NCBI GenBank assembly: GCA_040779335.1 | Contig: JBFONV010000004.1 | Location: 248,001-312,000 of the forward strand | DNA length: 64,000 bases | Direction: 5' to 3' | Source: JBFONV01 sp040779335 | GTDB lineage: Bacteria; Pseudomonadota; Gammaproteobacteria; Enterobacterales; Alteromonadaceae | In this document: positions 44,730 to 53,463 of the stretch, piece by piece | How the letters are laid out: each line of letters starts with the position of its first letter | Numbering within the stretch: position 1 is the first letter of the stretch | Program-made: the position numbers and the translations under genes | The notes under the pieces: model-generated | Databases searched by the model: none | What the model was told of the DNA's origin: nothing | What the model saw: the letters and a program-made list of their open reading frames with translations, nothing else

Positions 44730-44830
44730 ATATCATTTCTCTATCAAGCTTTAAAAAAGTATAAATCTATACCTAAAAACTCGTTTTTTTGTTAGAATCG
44801 CGGCAATTTTTTATTAGTGGATCATTTTAA
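44730..44830 (+). promoter_or_regulatory. Leader region of ribH
   Basis: A 101-base gap between the polysaccharide genes and ribH. A new promoter is expected, since the gene content changes from polysaccharide to core metabolism. No FMN riboswitch fold was recognised. Confidence 0.3.
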
Positions 44831-45295
44831 ATGAATGTAATCGAAGCTAACTTTACTGCCAAAGGCAAAAAATTTGCCATTGTTGTTTCTCGTTTTAATA
44901 GTTTTATTGTTGAAAGTTTACTTGAAGGTGCTGTTGATGCGCTAAAGCGTCATGGTGAAGTTTTAGACCAAGATATTACTGTTGTGCGTGTTCCTGGAGC
45001 TTATGAACTGCCTGTTGCGGCGAAACGTATTGCACAAAAAGGTGGCTATGATGCCATTATTGCTATTGGCGCAGTTATTCGCGGCGGTACGCCTCATTTT
45101 GATTTTGTTGCCGGTGAGTGCAATAAAGGCTTAGCGCAAGTATCGATGGAATTTACTATGCCTGTTGCTTTTGGTGTGATCACTACTGATTCAATTGAGC
45201 AATCTATTGAACGTGCTGGTACTAAAATGGGTAATAAAGGTGCTGAAGCAGCATTAAGTGCTTTAGAAATGGTTAACGTTTTAGATAAGCTATAA
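44831..45295 (+). CDS. ribH: 6,7-dimethyl-8-ribityllumazine synthase
   Basis: Lumazine synthase of 154 residues, the normal length. It joins 5-amino-6-ribitylaminouracil with 3,4-dihydroxybutanone phosphate in riboflavin synthesis. Motifs: VSRFNSFIVESLLEGA near residue 19, VPGAYELPVAAKRIA near 54, and GAVIRGGTPHFDFVAGE near 82, with the catalytic histidine in that stretch. It heads a ribH-nusB-thiL-pgpA run that is standard in gammaproteobacteria. Confidence 0.96.
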   Translation: MNVIEANFTAKGKKFAIVVSRFNSFIVESLLEGAVDALKRHGEVLDQDITVVRVPGAYELPVAAKRIAQKGGYDAIIAIGAVIRGGTPHFDFVAGECNKGLAQVSMEFTMPVAFGVITTDSIEQSIERAGTKMGNKGAEAALSALEMVNVLDKL

Positions 45296-45309
45296 GTTGA
45301 GAAAAAACA

Positions 45310-45726
45310 GTGAAACCTACTCCTAGAAGAAAAGCTCGTGAATTAGCGGTTCAAGCGGTTTATTCATGGCAGCTTAGTCAAAATTCAGTAACAGATATTG
45401 AAGCCAATTTTTTGTCTGAAAATAGTGCTCGTCGCTTTGATATACCTTATTTTCAGCAGTTATTTCGTGGCGTGACCTCAAGCGTCAGTGAATTAGACCT
45501 TGCCATTACACCTCATGTTGATCGTCCTATTGATGAAATAGATCATGTTGAAAAGTCTATATTACGTGTCGCCATTTATGAACTTAGTGACTGTCAAGAT
45601 GTCCCATATAGAGTTGTTATTAACGAAGCTATTGAGCTAGCAAAATCGTTTGCGGCTGATGATAGCCATAAATTCGTCAATGGTGTATTGGACAAAGCAG
45701 TAAAGTTAATCCGTCCTCAAGACTAA
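45310..45726 (+). CDS. nusB: Transcription antitermination protein NusB
   Basis: All-helical RNA-binding protein of 138 residues that joins NusE, NusA and NusG in rRNA antitermination. Typical motifs are RRKARELAVQAVYSWQLS at the N-terminus, KSILRVAIYEL near residue 83 and RVVINEAIELAKSFAADDSHKFVNGVLD at the C-terminus. It starts at GTG 45310 and follows ribH closely. Confidence 0.96.
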   Translation: MKPTPRRKARELAVQAVYSWQLSQNSVTDIEANFLSENSARRFDIPYFQQLFRGVTSSVSELDLAITPHVDRPIDEIDHVEKSILRVAIYELSDCQDVPYRVVINEAIELAKSFAADDSHKFVNGVLDKAVKLIRPQD

Positions 45727-45756
45727 TGATTAAGTTTCGTACAATAAAGTAACTTT

Positions 45757-46728
45757 ATGAAAGAATTTGATCTTATTAAGCACTTTTTCTCTGAGCAGGC
45801 CGTTAAGCGAAAAGATGTTATCTTGGGAATTGGAGATGACTGTGCGCTTATTCAGCCTGCAGAACGCCAGCATATTGCTGTCACTACCGATACATTAGTT
45901 GCTGGCGTGCATTTCCCTATGCAAACGAGTGCCAAAGCGATTGGTCATAAATCGGTTGCGGTCAGTTTGTCTGATTTGGCGGCAATGGGCGCTGAGCCTA
46001 GCTGGATTTCTCTGGCGATAACTTTGCCTGAAGCCGATGAAAAGTGGTTGTCTGAATTTTGTACTGGCGTGTTTGAGCTTTGTGAATTCTATAATGTGCA
46101 ACTTATTGGTGGCGATACCACGCAAGGCCCGTTGAGTATTACTATCACTGCGCAGGGCCTTACGCCCGTTGGTAAACATATTTCTCGTTCGGGGGCAAAA
46201 GCCGGTGATTGGTTATATGTTACTGGTGGTTTAGGTGATGCTGCGCTTGCGTTGCAGCATATCCAAGGCAAGGTTACTATTGATAGTATTTTTAAAGACT
46301 TTATCTTGGCGAAGTTGGATTATCCTAAGCCAAGGGTTTTGGCTGGGCAGTCACTTCGAGAGTACGCAAGTTCTGCCATAGACCTTTCTGATGGTTTGAT
46401 CTCAGACCTTACTCACCTATGCAAAGCGTCGAATGTTGGCGCCAATATAGTGCTCGATAATTTACCAATCTCAACAGTATTAAGAGATACCGTCGGTGAT
46501 GATAAGGCTATCGAAATAGCGTTAAGCGGTGGCGATGATTACGAGCTACTCTTCACGGTATCTGAAGATAATAAAGTTGGTATGGAAACGGCACTGTCTC
46601 ATGTTGGTACCACTATTACTTGTATTGGTCAGTTAAATGGCACGGGTAAGATAACAACAACATTAGACAGTAAGCCAGTGCCAATCACTTTAGCTGGATA
46701 TGAACATTTTTCAGGTGAGCATGAGTAA
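45757..46728 (+). CDS. thiL: Thiamine-monophosphate kinase
   Basis: ThiL phosphorylates thiamine monophosphate to thiamine diphosphate. The 323-residue protein has the ATP/metal motif ILGIGDDCALIQP near residue 24, the TTDTLVAGVHF stretch, the LSDLAAMGAEP motif near 71, and the GGDDYELLFTV motif near 262. Order and length are standard. It overlaps pgpA by eight bases. Confidence 0.95.
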   Translation: MKEFDLIKHFFSEQAVKRKDVILGIGDDCALIQPAERQHIAVTTDTLVAGVHFPMQTSAKAIGHKSVAVSLSDLAAMGAEPSWISLAITLPEADEKWLSEFCTGVFELCEFYNVQLIGGDTTQGPLSITITAQGLTPVGKHISRSGAKAGDWLYVTGGLGDAALALQHIQGKVTIDSIFKDFILAKLDYPKPRVLAGQSLREYASSAIDLSDGLISDLTHLCKASNVGANIVLDNLPISTVLRDTVGDDKAIEIALSGGDDYELLFTVSEDNKVGMETALSHVGTTITCIGQLNGTGKITTTLDSKPVPITLAGYEHFSGEHE

Positions 46729-47188
46729 AGCCAGCGAATTGTTTCGCTTGTCCGATCCCGTTCATTTATTAGCGTTAGGTTTCGGTAGTGGTTTAGCGCC
46801 TAAGGCCCCTGGTACCTTTGGCACGTTAGCTGCTGTTCCTATATATCTTTTAATGACCCCCTTTGCGATAAACTATTATGCGGCAGTAGTTGCCATAATG
46901 AGTATTTTTGGTATTTATATTTGTGGTAAAGCGGCGACTGACGCGGGGGTTCATGATCATCCTGCGATTGTCTGGGATGAGTTTGTTGGCTTCTTTATTA
47001 CCATGTTTATGATCCCCTTGAGTTGGCAAAGTGTTGTTGTTGGCTTTATCTTATTTCGCTTTTTCGATATCGTTAAGCCATGGCCTATATCATTTATCGA
47101 TAAAAAATGCGCTGGTGGAGCAGGGATCATGCTTGATGATATTGTTGCCGGTTTTATGGCATTAGCTTGTATGCACTTGATCTTTTAG
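46721..47188 (+). CDS. pgpA: Phosphatidylglycerophosphatase A
   Basis: Inner-membrane phosphatase of 155 residues that makes phosphatidylglycerol from phosphatidylglycerol phosphate. Motifs include the GFGSGLAPKAPGTFGTL start, AIVWDEFVGFF near residue 86 and the acidic FDIVKPWP segment near residue 122. I chose ATG 46721, served by AGGTGA just upstream. An in-frame ATG at 46700 overlaps the end of thiL more deeply and has no good ribosome site. Confidence 0.93.
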   Translation: MSKASELFRLSDPVHLLALGFGSGLAPKAPGTFGTLAAVPIYLLMTPFAINYYAAVVAIMSIFGIYICGKAATDAGVHDHPAIVWDEFVGFFITMFMIPLSWQSVVVGFILFRFFDIVKPWPISFIDKKCAGGAGIMLDDIVAGFMALACMHLIF

Positions 47189-47220
47189 CTAACGAAAATA
47201 CTTAAAATGTAGTCAAATAA

Positions 47221-47247
47221 AAAAGCTGAACGCAAGTTCAGCTTTTT
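47221..47247 (+). terminator. Bidirectional rho-independent terminator between pgpA and serA
   Basis: AAAAGCTGAAC and GTTCAGCTTTT form an 11-base perfect stem with a GCAA tetraloop and a T-run on one side and A-run on the other, so it can stop transcripts from both the pgpA and serA sides. Confidence 0.9.
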
Positions 47248-47319
47248 CATTTTTAGGACGAACGGTATGTCGCAGCGACAGGATGTCAGAGAGCGACGAT
47301 GTTTAGCCGTTGTTAAAAA

Positions 47320-48549
47320 CTAGTGCAGGATACGCGCTCGTATCGTGCCTTCGATTTGTTTTAGCTCTCGCAACGCTTGTTGGCGATTTTCTGCTTCAAT
47401 GTCGATAACAACATAGCCAATTTTGTCATCTGTTTGTAAATACTGCGCTGCAATATTGATATTATGATGAGCAAATGCTTGGTTGATTTTCGTTAACACG
47501 CCCGGCTGGTTGTGGTGAATGTGTAGTAATCTACTTGTGCCAGTATGCTCTGGCAATGACACTTCAGGGAAGTTAACCGCTGATAGTGTTGAGCCGTTAT
47601 CTGAATATTTTGCTAACTTGCTGGCAACTTCTAAACCGATGTTTTCTTGTGCTTCTTTAGTGCTACCACCAATATGTGGTGTTAAAATCACATTATCAAA
47701 CCCGCGCAAGGGTGAAATAAACTCTTCATCATTACCTTTAGGTTCGACAGGGAACACATCGATTGCTGCACCGGCAATTTTTTTAGTGCTTAGCGCTTCC
47801 GCTAATGCATCTATGTCAACGACAGTGCCACGTGATGCGTTGATAAATATTGTTCCTTGCTTCATCACTTCAAACTCAGCGGCACCCATCATATTTTGCG
47901 TAGACGGTGTCTCTGGTACATGCAAGCTAATAACGTCTGACTCTTTTAGTAATGCCGTCAATGAAGGGGCTTGACTTGCATTACCTAAGGGTAATTTTGT
48001 TTCTATATCATAAAAACGCACACGCATGCCGATAGTTTCGGCAAGAATACCTAATTGCGTACCTATGTGGCCGTAACCGATAATTCCGAGTGTTTTTCCT
48101 CTCGCTTCGACAGATCCGGCTGCTGATTTGTTCCAAATTCCACGGTGAGCTTGCGCGCTTTTTTCAGGAATACCGCGTAAAAGCAGCAGTACTTCGCCAA
48201 GCACTAATTCAGCAACTGAACGTGTGTTTGAGAACGGCGCGTTAAAGACCGGAATGCCGCGAATTTGCGCCGCAGCGGTATCAACCTGATTAGTACCAAT
48301 ACAAAAACAACCAATAGCCGCGAGTTTTTTTGCATGGCTTAATACTTCGTCGGTCAGTTGAGTGCGAGAGCGAATGCCGATAAAGTGCACATCAGCAATT
48401 TTTTCAATAAGTTCAGCCCCAGAGAGTGAGGTCTTAAGGTATTCAATATTGGTATACCCTTTAATTTTTAACTCTTCCAATGCGCTTTGATGCACACCTT
48501 CAAGTAACAATATTTTTATTTTCTCTTTTGCTAATGAATTGGTACTCAT
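47320..48549 (-). CDS. serA: D-3-phosphoglycerate dehydrogenase
   Basis: SerA carries out the first step of serine synthesis from 3-phosphoglycerate. The 409 residues match the E. coli type in length. The NAD-binding fold has GIIGYGHIGTQLG near residue 156, then INASRGTVVD, and the catalytic-type TPHIGGSTKEAQ near 293. A C-terminal ACT domain (residues ~335-409) is the usual serine-feedback site. It lies alone on the minus strand. Confidence 0.95.
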   Translation of the reverse strand: MSTNSLAKEKIKILLLEGVHQSALEELKIKGYTNIEYLKTSLSGAELIEKIADVHFIGIRSRTQLTDEVLSHAKKLAAIGCFCIGTNQVDTAAAQIRGIPVFNAPFSNTRSVAELVLGEVLLLLRGIPEKSAQAHRGIWNKSAAGSVEARGKTLGIIGYGHIGTQLGILAETIGMRVRFYDIETKLPLGNASQAPSLTALLKESDVISLHVPETPSTQNMMGAAEFEVMKQGTIFINASRGTVVDIDALAEALSTKKIAGAAIDVFPVEPKGNDEEFISPLRGFDNVILTPHIGGSTKEAQENIGLEVASKLAKYSDNGSTLSAVNFPEVSLPEHTGTSRLLHIHHNQPGVLTKINQAFAHHNINIAAQYLQTDDKIGYVVIDIEAENRQQALRELKQIEGTIRARILH

Positions 48550-48642
48550 GATCTCAAGGCTTCTCTTATTAAAAACGGTTTAGATGGCTAGATATCTAAA
48601 ATAGCATATAGTGTTTAAACTCTAAAGTGTTTTTTATCGTCA

Positions 48643-49305
48643 TTATTCTGGCATTATTACTTTTGCGCCATCTTCACTACCGATAATGAGTATATTAGCC
48701 CCTCGATGTGCAAAAAGACCGTTAGTTACCACGCCTGCGATGGCATTAATGTTTTGCTCAAGGGTTAATGGATCGATTATTTCTAAGTTATGCACATCAA
48801 GTATGACGTTACCATTATCGGTAATGACTCCTTGACGATATACTGGATCTCCGCCCAGTTTGACTAGCTCTCGAGCGACATAGCTTCGTGCCATTGGGAT
48901 CACTTCTACCGGTAGAGGAAAATTCCCTAGTATTGGGACTTGCTTGCTGCTATCAGCGATGCAAATAAATTCTTTTGCCACTGCCGCAACAATTTTTTCT
49001 CTGGTTAGTGCCGCACCGCCACCTTTGATCATATGCATGTGTTTGGTGATTTCATCTGCGCCGTCAACATAAACGTCTAACACATCGATATCATTTAACT
49101 CGAACACTTCTATACCGTAACTTTTTAACCGCTTAGTTGATTCTTCAGAGCTTGATACTGCGCCTCTAATTTTATTTTTGATCCCGGCTAAAGCATCTAT
49201 AAAGTGATTGACCGTTGAACCTGTTCCAACACCGACAATTGTGTCATTTTTTATAAATTCTAGCGCTTTTATCGCTGCGGCTTTTTTCATTTCATCTTGG
49301 GTCAT
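48643..49305 (-). CDS. rpiA: Ribose-5-phosphate isomerase A
   Basis: RpiA interconverts ribose 5-phosphate and ribulose 5-phosphate. The 220-residue protein has GVGTGSTVNHFIDAL near residue 22, the DVYVDGADEI stretch near 78 with catalytic-type acidic residues, and the KGGGAALTREKIVA motif near 95. It is upstream of serA on the same strand, a known gammaproteobacterial neighbourhood. Confidence 0.96.
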   Translation of the reverse strand: MTQDEMKKAAAIKALEFIKNDTIVGVGTGSTVNHFIDALAGIKNKIRGAVSSSEESTKRLKSYGIEVFELNDIDVLDVYVDGADEITKHMHMIKGGGAALTREKIVAAVAKEFICIADSSKQVPILGNFPLPVEVIPMARSYVARELVKLGGDPVYRQGVITDNGNVILDVHNLEIIDPLTLEQNINAIAGVVTNGLFAHRGANILIIGSEDGAKVIMPE

Positions 49306-49345
49306 GCTTTGCTCTCATGAATGGGATTTATTTGCTGGCTGATTA

Positions 49346-49374
49346 TACCAGCGACATATAAATTGTCGCTGGTA
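49346..49374 (-). terminator. Stem-loop between the cyclo-ligase gene and rpiA
   Basis: TACCAGCGACA and TGTCGCTGGTA form a perfect 11-base stem with a seven-base loop after the 3' end of the cyclo-ligase gene. The T-run is poor (TATAATC on the minus strand), so termination strength is uncertain. Confidence 0.5.
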
Positions 49375-49400
49375 ATTTGTACTTAAATACAGATAGTGCG

Positions 49401-50027
49401 TTATTGTGCAGGACAATATGTTGAGGTTGGCGTTATTATTTCTGGTAAAGGAACATCCCAATAATCATTGGGCACGTGATCAACGAGCTGGCAATCATGT
49501 GCTACCCCGATTGGATACAAGCGTTGTTTTATCCTTTGCTGGCTATTCTCATACCAATTAGCCAATGTTCGATCATAAAAACCGCCGCCCATACCTAATC
49601 GAGCTCCTGTTTTATCAAACGCAACTAACGGGGTGCATAGAATATCAAGCTGTAAAATGGGACATACCTTGTTGACATTTAACTGCGGTTCTTTAATGCC
49701 AAACATATTGCTGCTCATATGTGTTGTCGGCTCGTATTGCAAAAATATTAGATTACAGGCAGAAAAAGGGTGAAGCACTGGCAGATAGACTTTTTTATTA
49801 TTTTGCCAGCACCACAAAATAAAAGGCGTGGTATCTAATTCTCCATCATTGCTTAAATAAAGAGCGATATGCTGGGCATTTTTTATTTTTGGATGCTTGA
49901 TTAACTGTTCTTTTAACAAGGTAGCCGCATCATTTTGTTGGTTGTGCGATAACTTATTGCGTCGTTCTCGAACTAATTGACGGACGACTGTTCTTGGGTT
50001 TAATGAATGCACGAAATGTAGGAACAA
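49401..50027 (-). CDS. 5-formyltetrahydrofolate cyclo-ligase
   Basis: YgfA/MTHFS-type enzyme of about 208 residues that converts 5-formyl-THF to 5,10-methenyl-THF with ATP. Motifs: RRNKLSHNQQ near residue 22, NDGELDTTPFI near 61 and the C-terminal GARLGMGGGFYDRTLA near 142, with the catalytic GMGGGFYDR loop. The TTG start at 50027 leads to MFLHFVHS. A GTG at 50012 is a shorter alternative. The neighbouring 6S RNA and zapA seen in many relatives were not found. Confidence 0.88.
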   Translation of the reverse strand: MFLHFVHSLNPRTVVRQLVRERRNKLSHNQQNDAATLLKEQLIKHPKIKNAQHIALYLSNDGELDTTPFILWCWQNNKKVYLPVLHPFSACNLIFLQYEPTTHMSSNMFGIKEPQLNVNKVCPILQLDILCTPLVAFDKTGARLGMGGGFYDRTLANWYENSQQRIKQRLYPIGVAHDCQLVDHVPNDYWDVPLPEIITPTSTYCPAQ

Positions 50028-50152
50028 TTAGAAATGGTGGCAATGTTATATCAAAGCACTTAGTTTATTACTAGTTAAGTTCAGTGTTGAATATTATTAA
50101 GTTTATTAGCGTTAATCGCAGGTAAGTATTCTGTTTAGAGGAATCAATAAAA

Positions 50153-50183
50153 AAGCGGAATATGTATGCAACATATTCCGCTT
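50153..50183 (-). terminator. Terminator after the POT transporter gene
   Basis: AAGCGGAATATGT and ACATATTCCGCTT form a 13-base stem with a five-base loop. The A-run on its left becomes a T-run on the minus strand, which fits termination of the peptide transporter transcript. Confidence 0.85.
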
Positions 50184-50220
50184 AGTATCACTTCGTAATT
50201 GTGTATAGCTTGATTAACTT

Positions 50221-51666
50221 TTAGTTACGAGATTCTGGCATCGCTTCATGCGTACCTGTAACTGAAACTTCTTCTTCAAGTTTCTCATCCATACCATGGC
50301 TTTCACCTTCAGCACCATGCATCCATTCTACTAACTTATTAGCACTTAATAAGACAATACCACCAGTAATAATACCTGCAATACCTACTCCTAAGAAAAT
50401 GCTAAAGGCATTTTCTACTTGTGCTTCACCTTCACCTACAAATGCACCAATAAATGCAGCTAACTTGTTGGCAAGCGCAGTACATAAAAACCATGCACCC
50501 ATTAGTAAAGACGTAAACTTGAGTGGTGCTAACTTAGATACCATAGATAGACCAATGGGTGAAATACAAAGCTCTGCTAATGTGTGGAATAAGTATGCAA
50601 ATACCAAGAACAACATACTAACTTTAACTGTGGTATCACCACCTTGTGCCATTGTTGCCCATACCATGACAAAGAAACCAAGTGATAAAAGAAACATTGC
50701 TAGTGCAAATTTTACAGGTGAAGTGGGTTCTTTATTGCCCATATTTACCCAAATAGACGCAACTACAGGCGCTAAAGTGATAATAAATAATGCGTTTAAT
50801 GATTGGAACCAAGAAGCAGGGACTTCAAAGCCCATAAGATTTCTATCTGTAAACTCAGAAGCATAAATATTAAATAAACCACCAGCTTGCTCAAATCCTG
50901 CCCAGAAGATGATTGAAAATACACTCATGATCAAGATTACTTTGGTACGGTCTTTCTCTTCTTTAGTTAAAGGCGTTGATTTTTCTTGTTCAACTTCGCC
51001 ATTATTCTTTGCTAGTTTTGCCGAAGGCACAACACCTATATCACCAAGGTATTTTTTTGCCATCGTAAGTTGCATTGCTAACCCGATCAGCATGCCCACA
51101 CCAGCGGCAATAAAACCATAGCCCCAACCAACTTTTTCACCTAAATAGCCTGCAATTAATGGTGATAAAAATGCACCTAAATTGATACCCATATAGAAAA
51201 TGGTAAATGCACCGTCACGACGGTGATCGCCTTCTTCGTATAGGTCGCCTACTAAGCTAGATACGTTAGCTTTGAACAAACCGTTACCACAAATGATTAA
51301 CGCTAAACCGATGTAGAAAACTGTTTCGTCATTTCCTAAAGCAATATTTTGAAAGCCTAATACAAAATAACCAATTGAGAAGAAAATCCCCCCAAAAATG
51401 ATTGCTTTGCGTTGACCAATATAGTTATCGGCCAACCAGCCACCTATGAGTGGTGTTAAATATACCGCCATAGTAAAGGTACCGTATAGGCTAAGCGCAT
51501 CAGACGTAGACCAAGCAAATCCCCCATCTTGTACCGATGCTACCAAATAAAGCACCAATAATGCGCGCATGCCGTAATAACCAAAACGTTCCCACATTTC
51601 AGTTCCAAACAAGAGGAAGAGTCCTTTAGGGTGACCAAATAACGTACCCGTATTAGGTTTGTTCAT
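50221..51666 (-). CDS. Proton-dependent peptide transporter (POT/PTR2 family)
   Basis: Inner-membrane di/tripeptide symporter of 481 residues. The signature EMWERFGYYGMRALLVLYL is near residue 23, with about fourteen hydrophobic helices, and GGWLADNYIGQRKAI follows near residue 75. The C-terminal tail is acidic (EEVSVTGTHEAMPESRN). An AAGGAT ribosome site lies just upstream. A 7-bp inverted repeat sits at 51716-51739, a possible regulator site. Confidence 0.9.
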   Translation of the reverse strand: MNKPNTGTLFGHPKGLFLLFGTEMWERFGYYGMRALLVLYLVASVQDGGFAWSTSDALSLYGTFTMAVYLTPLIGGWLADNYIGQRKAIIFGGIFFSIGYFVLGFQNIALGNDETVFYIGLALIICGNGLFKANVSSLVGDLYEEGDHRRDGAFTIFYMGINLGAFLSPLIAGYLGEKVGWGYGFIAAGVGMLIGLAMQLTMAKKYLGDIGVVPSAKLAKNNGEVEQEKSTPLTKEEKDRTKVILIMSVFSIIFWAGFEQAGGLFNIYASEFTDRNLMGFEVPASWFQSLNALFIITLAPVVASIWVNMGNKEPTSPVKFALAMFLLSLGFFVMVWATMAQGGDTTVKVSMLFLVFAYLFHTLAELCISPIGLSMVSKLAPLKFTSLLMGAWFLCTALANKLAAFIGAFVGEGEAQVENAFSIFLGVGIAGIITGGIVLLSANKLVEWMHGAEGESHGMDEKLEEEVSVTGTHEAMPESRN

Positions 51667-52019
51667 ATAAATATCCTTTCCGAAATATTATTATAATTGT
51701 GTTTAGCTAGGCGCTTTTATACCTGTGTGAGCGTATAAACGCAAGTTTAAAGGGGCAGAGCGGTTGTAATATGAGTTGAAAAACTGGGTGTGCGATTAGT
51801 GTTGGATTGAACAAATTTATATGGATAGTGGAGTATTATACGGAGAAATCAATAATTAATAAATTCGTGATTGGAATGATTAAACATAGGTAAATGAGTA
51901 ATTAAGTCGCAGAGAAAGATAGAAGTAATTTTAAATTTTATCTAGTTATTTTGGCGTGATTAATAGTAATATTGCCTAGCTTTTATCAATATTAAAATTT
52001 TAAAGGATTGAATTATAGC
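51667..52019. promoter_or_regulatory. Divergent intergenic region between the peptide transporter and the sugar dehydrogenase
   Basis: This ~350-base gap has no plausible gene. It must hold promoters for both divergent genes. The only clear element is an inverted repeat at its left side (51716-51722 and 51733-51739). The remaining part is AT-rich and unstructured by eye. Confidence 0.4.
51716..51739. promoter_or_regulatory. Inverted repeat upstream of the POT transporter
   Basis: TTTATAC and GTATAAA are exact inverted copies with a ten-base spacer, extended imperfectly by GCG outside. It lies about 50 bases before the transporter start and could be an operator. Confidence 0.35.
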
Positions 52020-53300
52020 ATGGTACATTCGTTGGAAAATGTAAAAATAGCCATTATTGGTTTAGGTTATGTTGGTTTACCTTTAGCTGTCGAGTTTGGT
52101 AAAAAATATTCTACAATTGGCTTTGATATTAATACTCAACGTGTTGGTGAATTACAGCAAGGTAATGATTTTACATTAGAAGTTTCATCAGACGAGTTAG
52201 CCGACTCTCCTTTTATCCAATATTCTTATGATGTAGACGCTCTTAAAGATTGTAATCTTTATATTGTCACTGTCCCTACCCCCATTGATGAGCATAAACA
52301 GCCTGATTTAACGCCGTTAGTTAAAGCCAGCCAAATGTTAAGTAAAGTCATCTCAAAAAACGACATCGTGATATATGAATCTACCGTTTTTCCTGGTGCC
52401 ACGGAAGAAAATTGCATTCCACATATAGAGGAAGGTTCAGGGTTGGTATTTAACCAAGACTTTTTTGCTGGTTACAGTCCTGAGCGCATTAATCCTGGCG
52501 ATAAAGAGCATAGAGTAACAAATATTTTAAAAGTGACATCAGGATCTAACGAAGTTGTCGCCGATTTTATTAACGATCTATATGGCTCTATCATTACTGC
52601 TGGAACATATAAAGCATCTTCGATTAAGGTAGCAGAGGCCGCAAAAGTTATCGAAAATACACAAAGAGATTTGAATATTGCGTTGATAAATGAACTTGCG
52701 GTTATCTTTAATAAGCTAAACATAGATACTGAAGAAGTATTAAAAGCCGCAGGCACGAAGTGGAATTTTTTACCTTTTCGTCCTGGATTAGTGGGGGGGC
52801 ATTGTATCGGTGTTGATCCGTATTATCTTACTCATAAGGCTCAAGCTATTGGATATAACCCAGAAGTAATATTAGCGGGACGTCGTATTAATGATGGTAT
52901 GGGTGAATACGTTGTATCCCAGCTCATTAAAAAAATGATCAAGCAAAAGCTTACTATTAATGGTGCAAATGTTCTGGTGATGGGCTTAACATTTAAAGAA
53001 AATTGCCCCGATGTTCGTAATACAAAGGTCGTGGATATATTAGCGGAGTTAAAAGAATACAATGTCAATGTTGATGTTTATGATCCTTGGGTAAACCCTA
53101 AAGAAGCTAAGCATGAATACGGGGTTGAGCTAGTCGACACATTACCAAGTGAGCATTACGACGCGGTCATATTTGCTGTAGCACACCATCAATTTAAGGC
53201 GATGTCACGTGAGGATATTAATGCCTTTTTAAAACCTCAGCATATTATCTATGATTTAAAATATATGCTCGATGCCGATTTTTCAGACATACGATTGTAA
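52020..53300 (+). CDS. UDP-N-acetylhexosamine 6-dehydrogenase (TviB/WbpO type)
   Basis: This ~426-residue NAD-dependent sugar dehydrogenase oxidises a UDP-HexNAc to the uronate, typically UDP-GalNAcA or UDP-GlcNAcA. It has the Rossmann motif GLGYVGLPLAVEFGK, VPTPIDEHKQPDL near residue 86, and the catalytic-type cysteine in GLVGGHCIGVDPYYL. ATG 52020 is chosen. An in-frame TTG at 52008 sits directly after AAAGGA, so that motif serves ATG 52020 at a spacing of 12. The 13-base hairpin at 53403-53434 separates it from the epimerase gene. Confidence 0.88.
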   Translation: MVHSLENVKIAIIGLGYVGLPLAVEFGKKYSTIGFDINTQRVGELQQGNDFTLEVSSDELADSPFIQYSYDVDALKDCNLYIVTVPTPIDEHKQPDLTPLVKASQMLSKVISKNDIVIYESTVFPGATEENCIPHIEEGSGLVFNQDFFAGYSPERINPGDKEHRVTNILKVTSGSNEVVADFINDLYGSIITAGTYKASSIKVAEAAKVIENTQRDLNIALINELAVIFNKLNIDTEEVLKAAGTKWNFLPFRPGLVGGHCIGVDPYYLTHKAQAIGYNPEVILAGRRINDGMGEYVVSQLIKKMIKQKLTINGANVLVMGLTFKENCPDVRNTKVVDILAELKEYNVNVDVYDPWVNPKEAKHEYGVELVDTLPSEHYDAVIFAVAHHQFKAMSREDINAFLKPQHIIYDLKYMLDADFSDIRL

Positions 53301-53402
53301 CCACCTATCGTGTGTTAATGTTAAGGCACCAATTCAATTACTTATTGTTCAGACGTTGTAATGAATTGCGTTTGTATTCAGTAGCCTTTATCCCAGTCAA
53401 CT

Positions 53403-53434
53403 AGAATGATAATATTATCTGATATTATCATTCT
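53403..53434. repeat. 13-bp perfect inverted repeat between dehydrogenase and epimerase
   Basis: AGAATGATAATAT at 53403-53415 and its exact reverse complement at 53422-53434 flank a six-base loop, followed by TATTTTTA. It is AT-rich, so it may be a weak terminator, an attenuator or a regulator site for the epimerase gene, whose ATG is 30 bases further on. Confidence 0.6.
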
Positions 53435-53463
53435 TATTTTTACCTACATAGTACGGACAAATC

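Noticed and set aside
44730..44830. FMN riboswitch before ribH.
   Set aside because: The gap is only 101 bases and shows none of the conserved RFN element sequence.
50028..50220. 6S RNA gene upstream of the cyclo-ligase, as in many gammaproteobacteria.
   Set aside because: The region is AT-rich, shows no 6S-type bubble pattern, and holds only the terminator of the peptide transporter.
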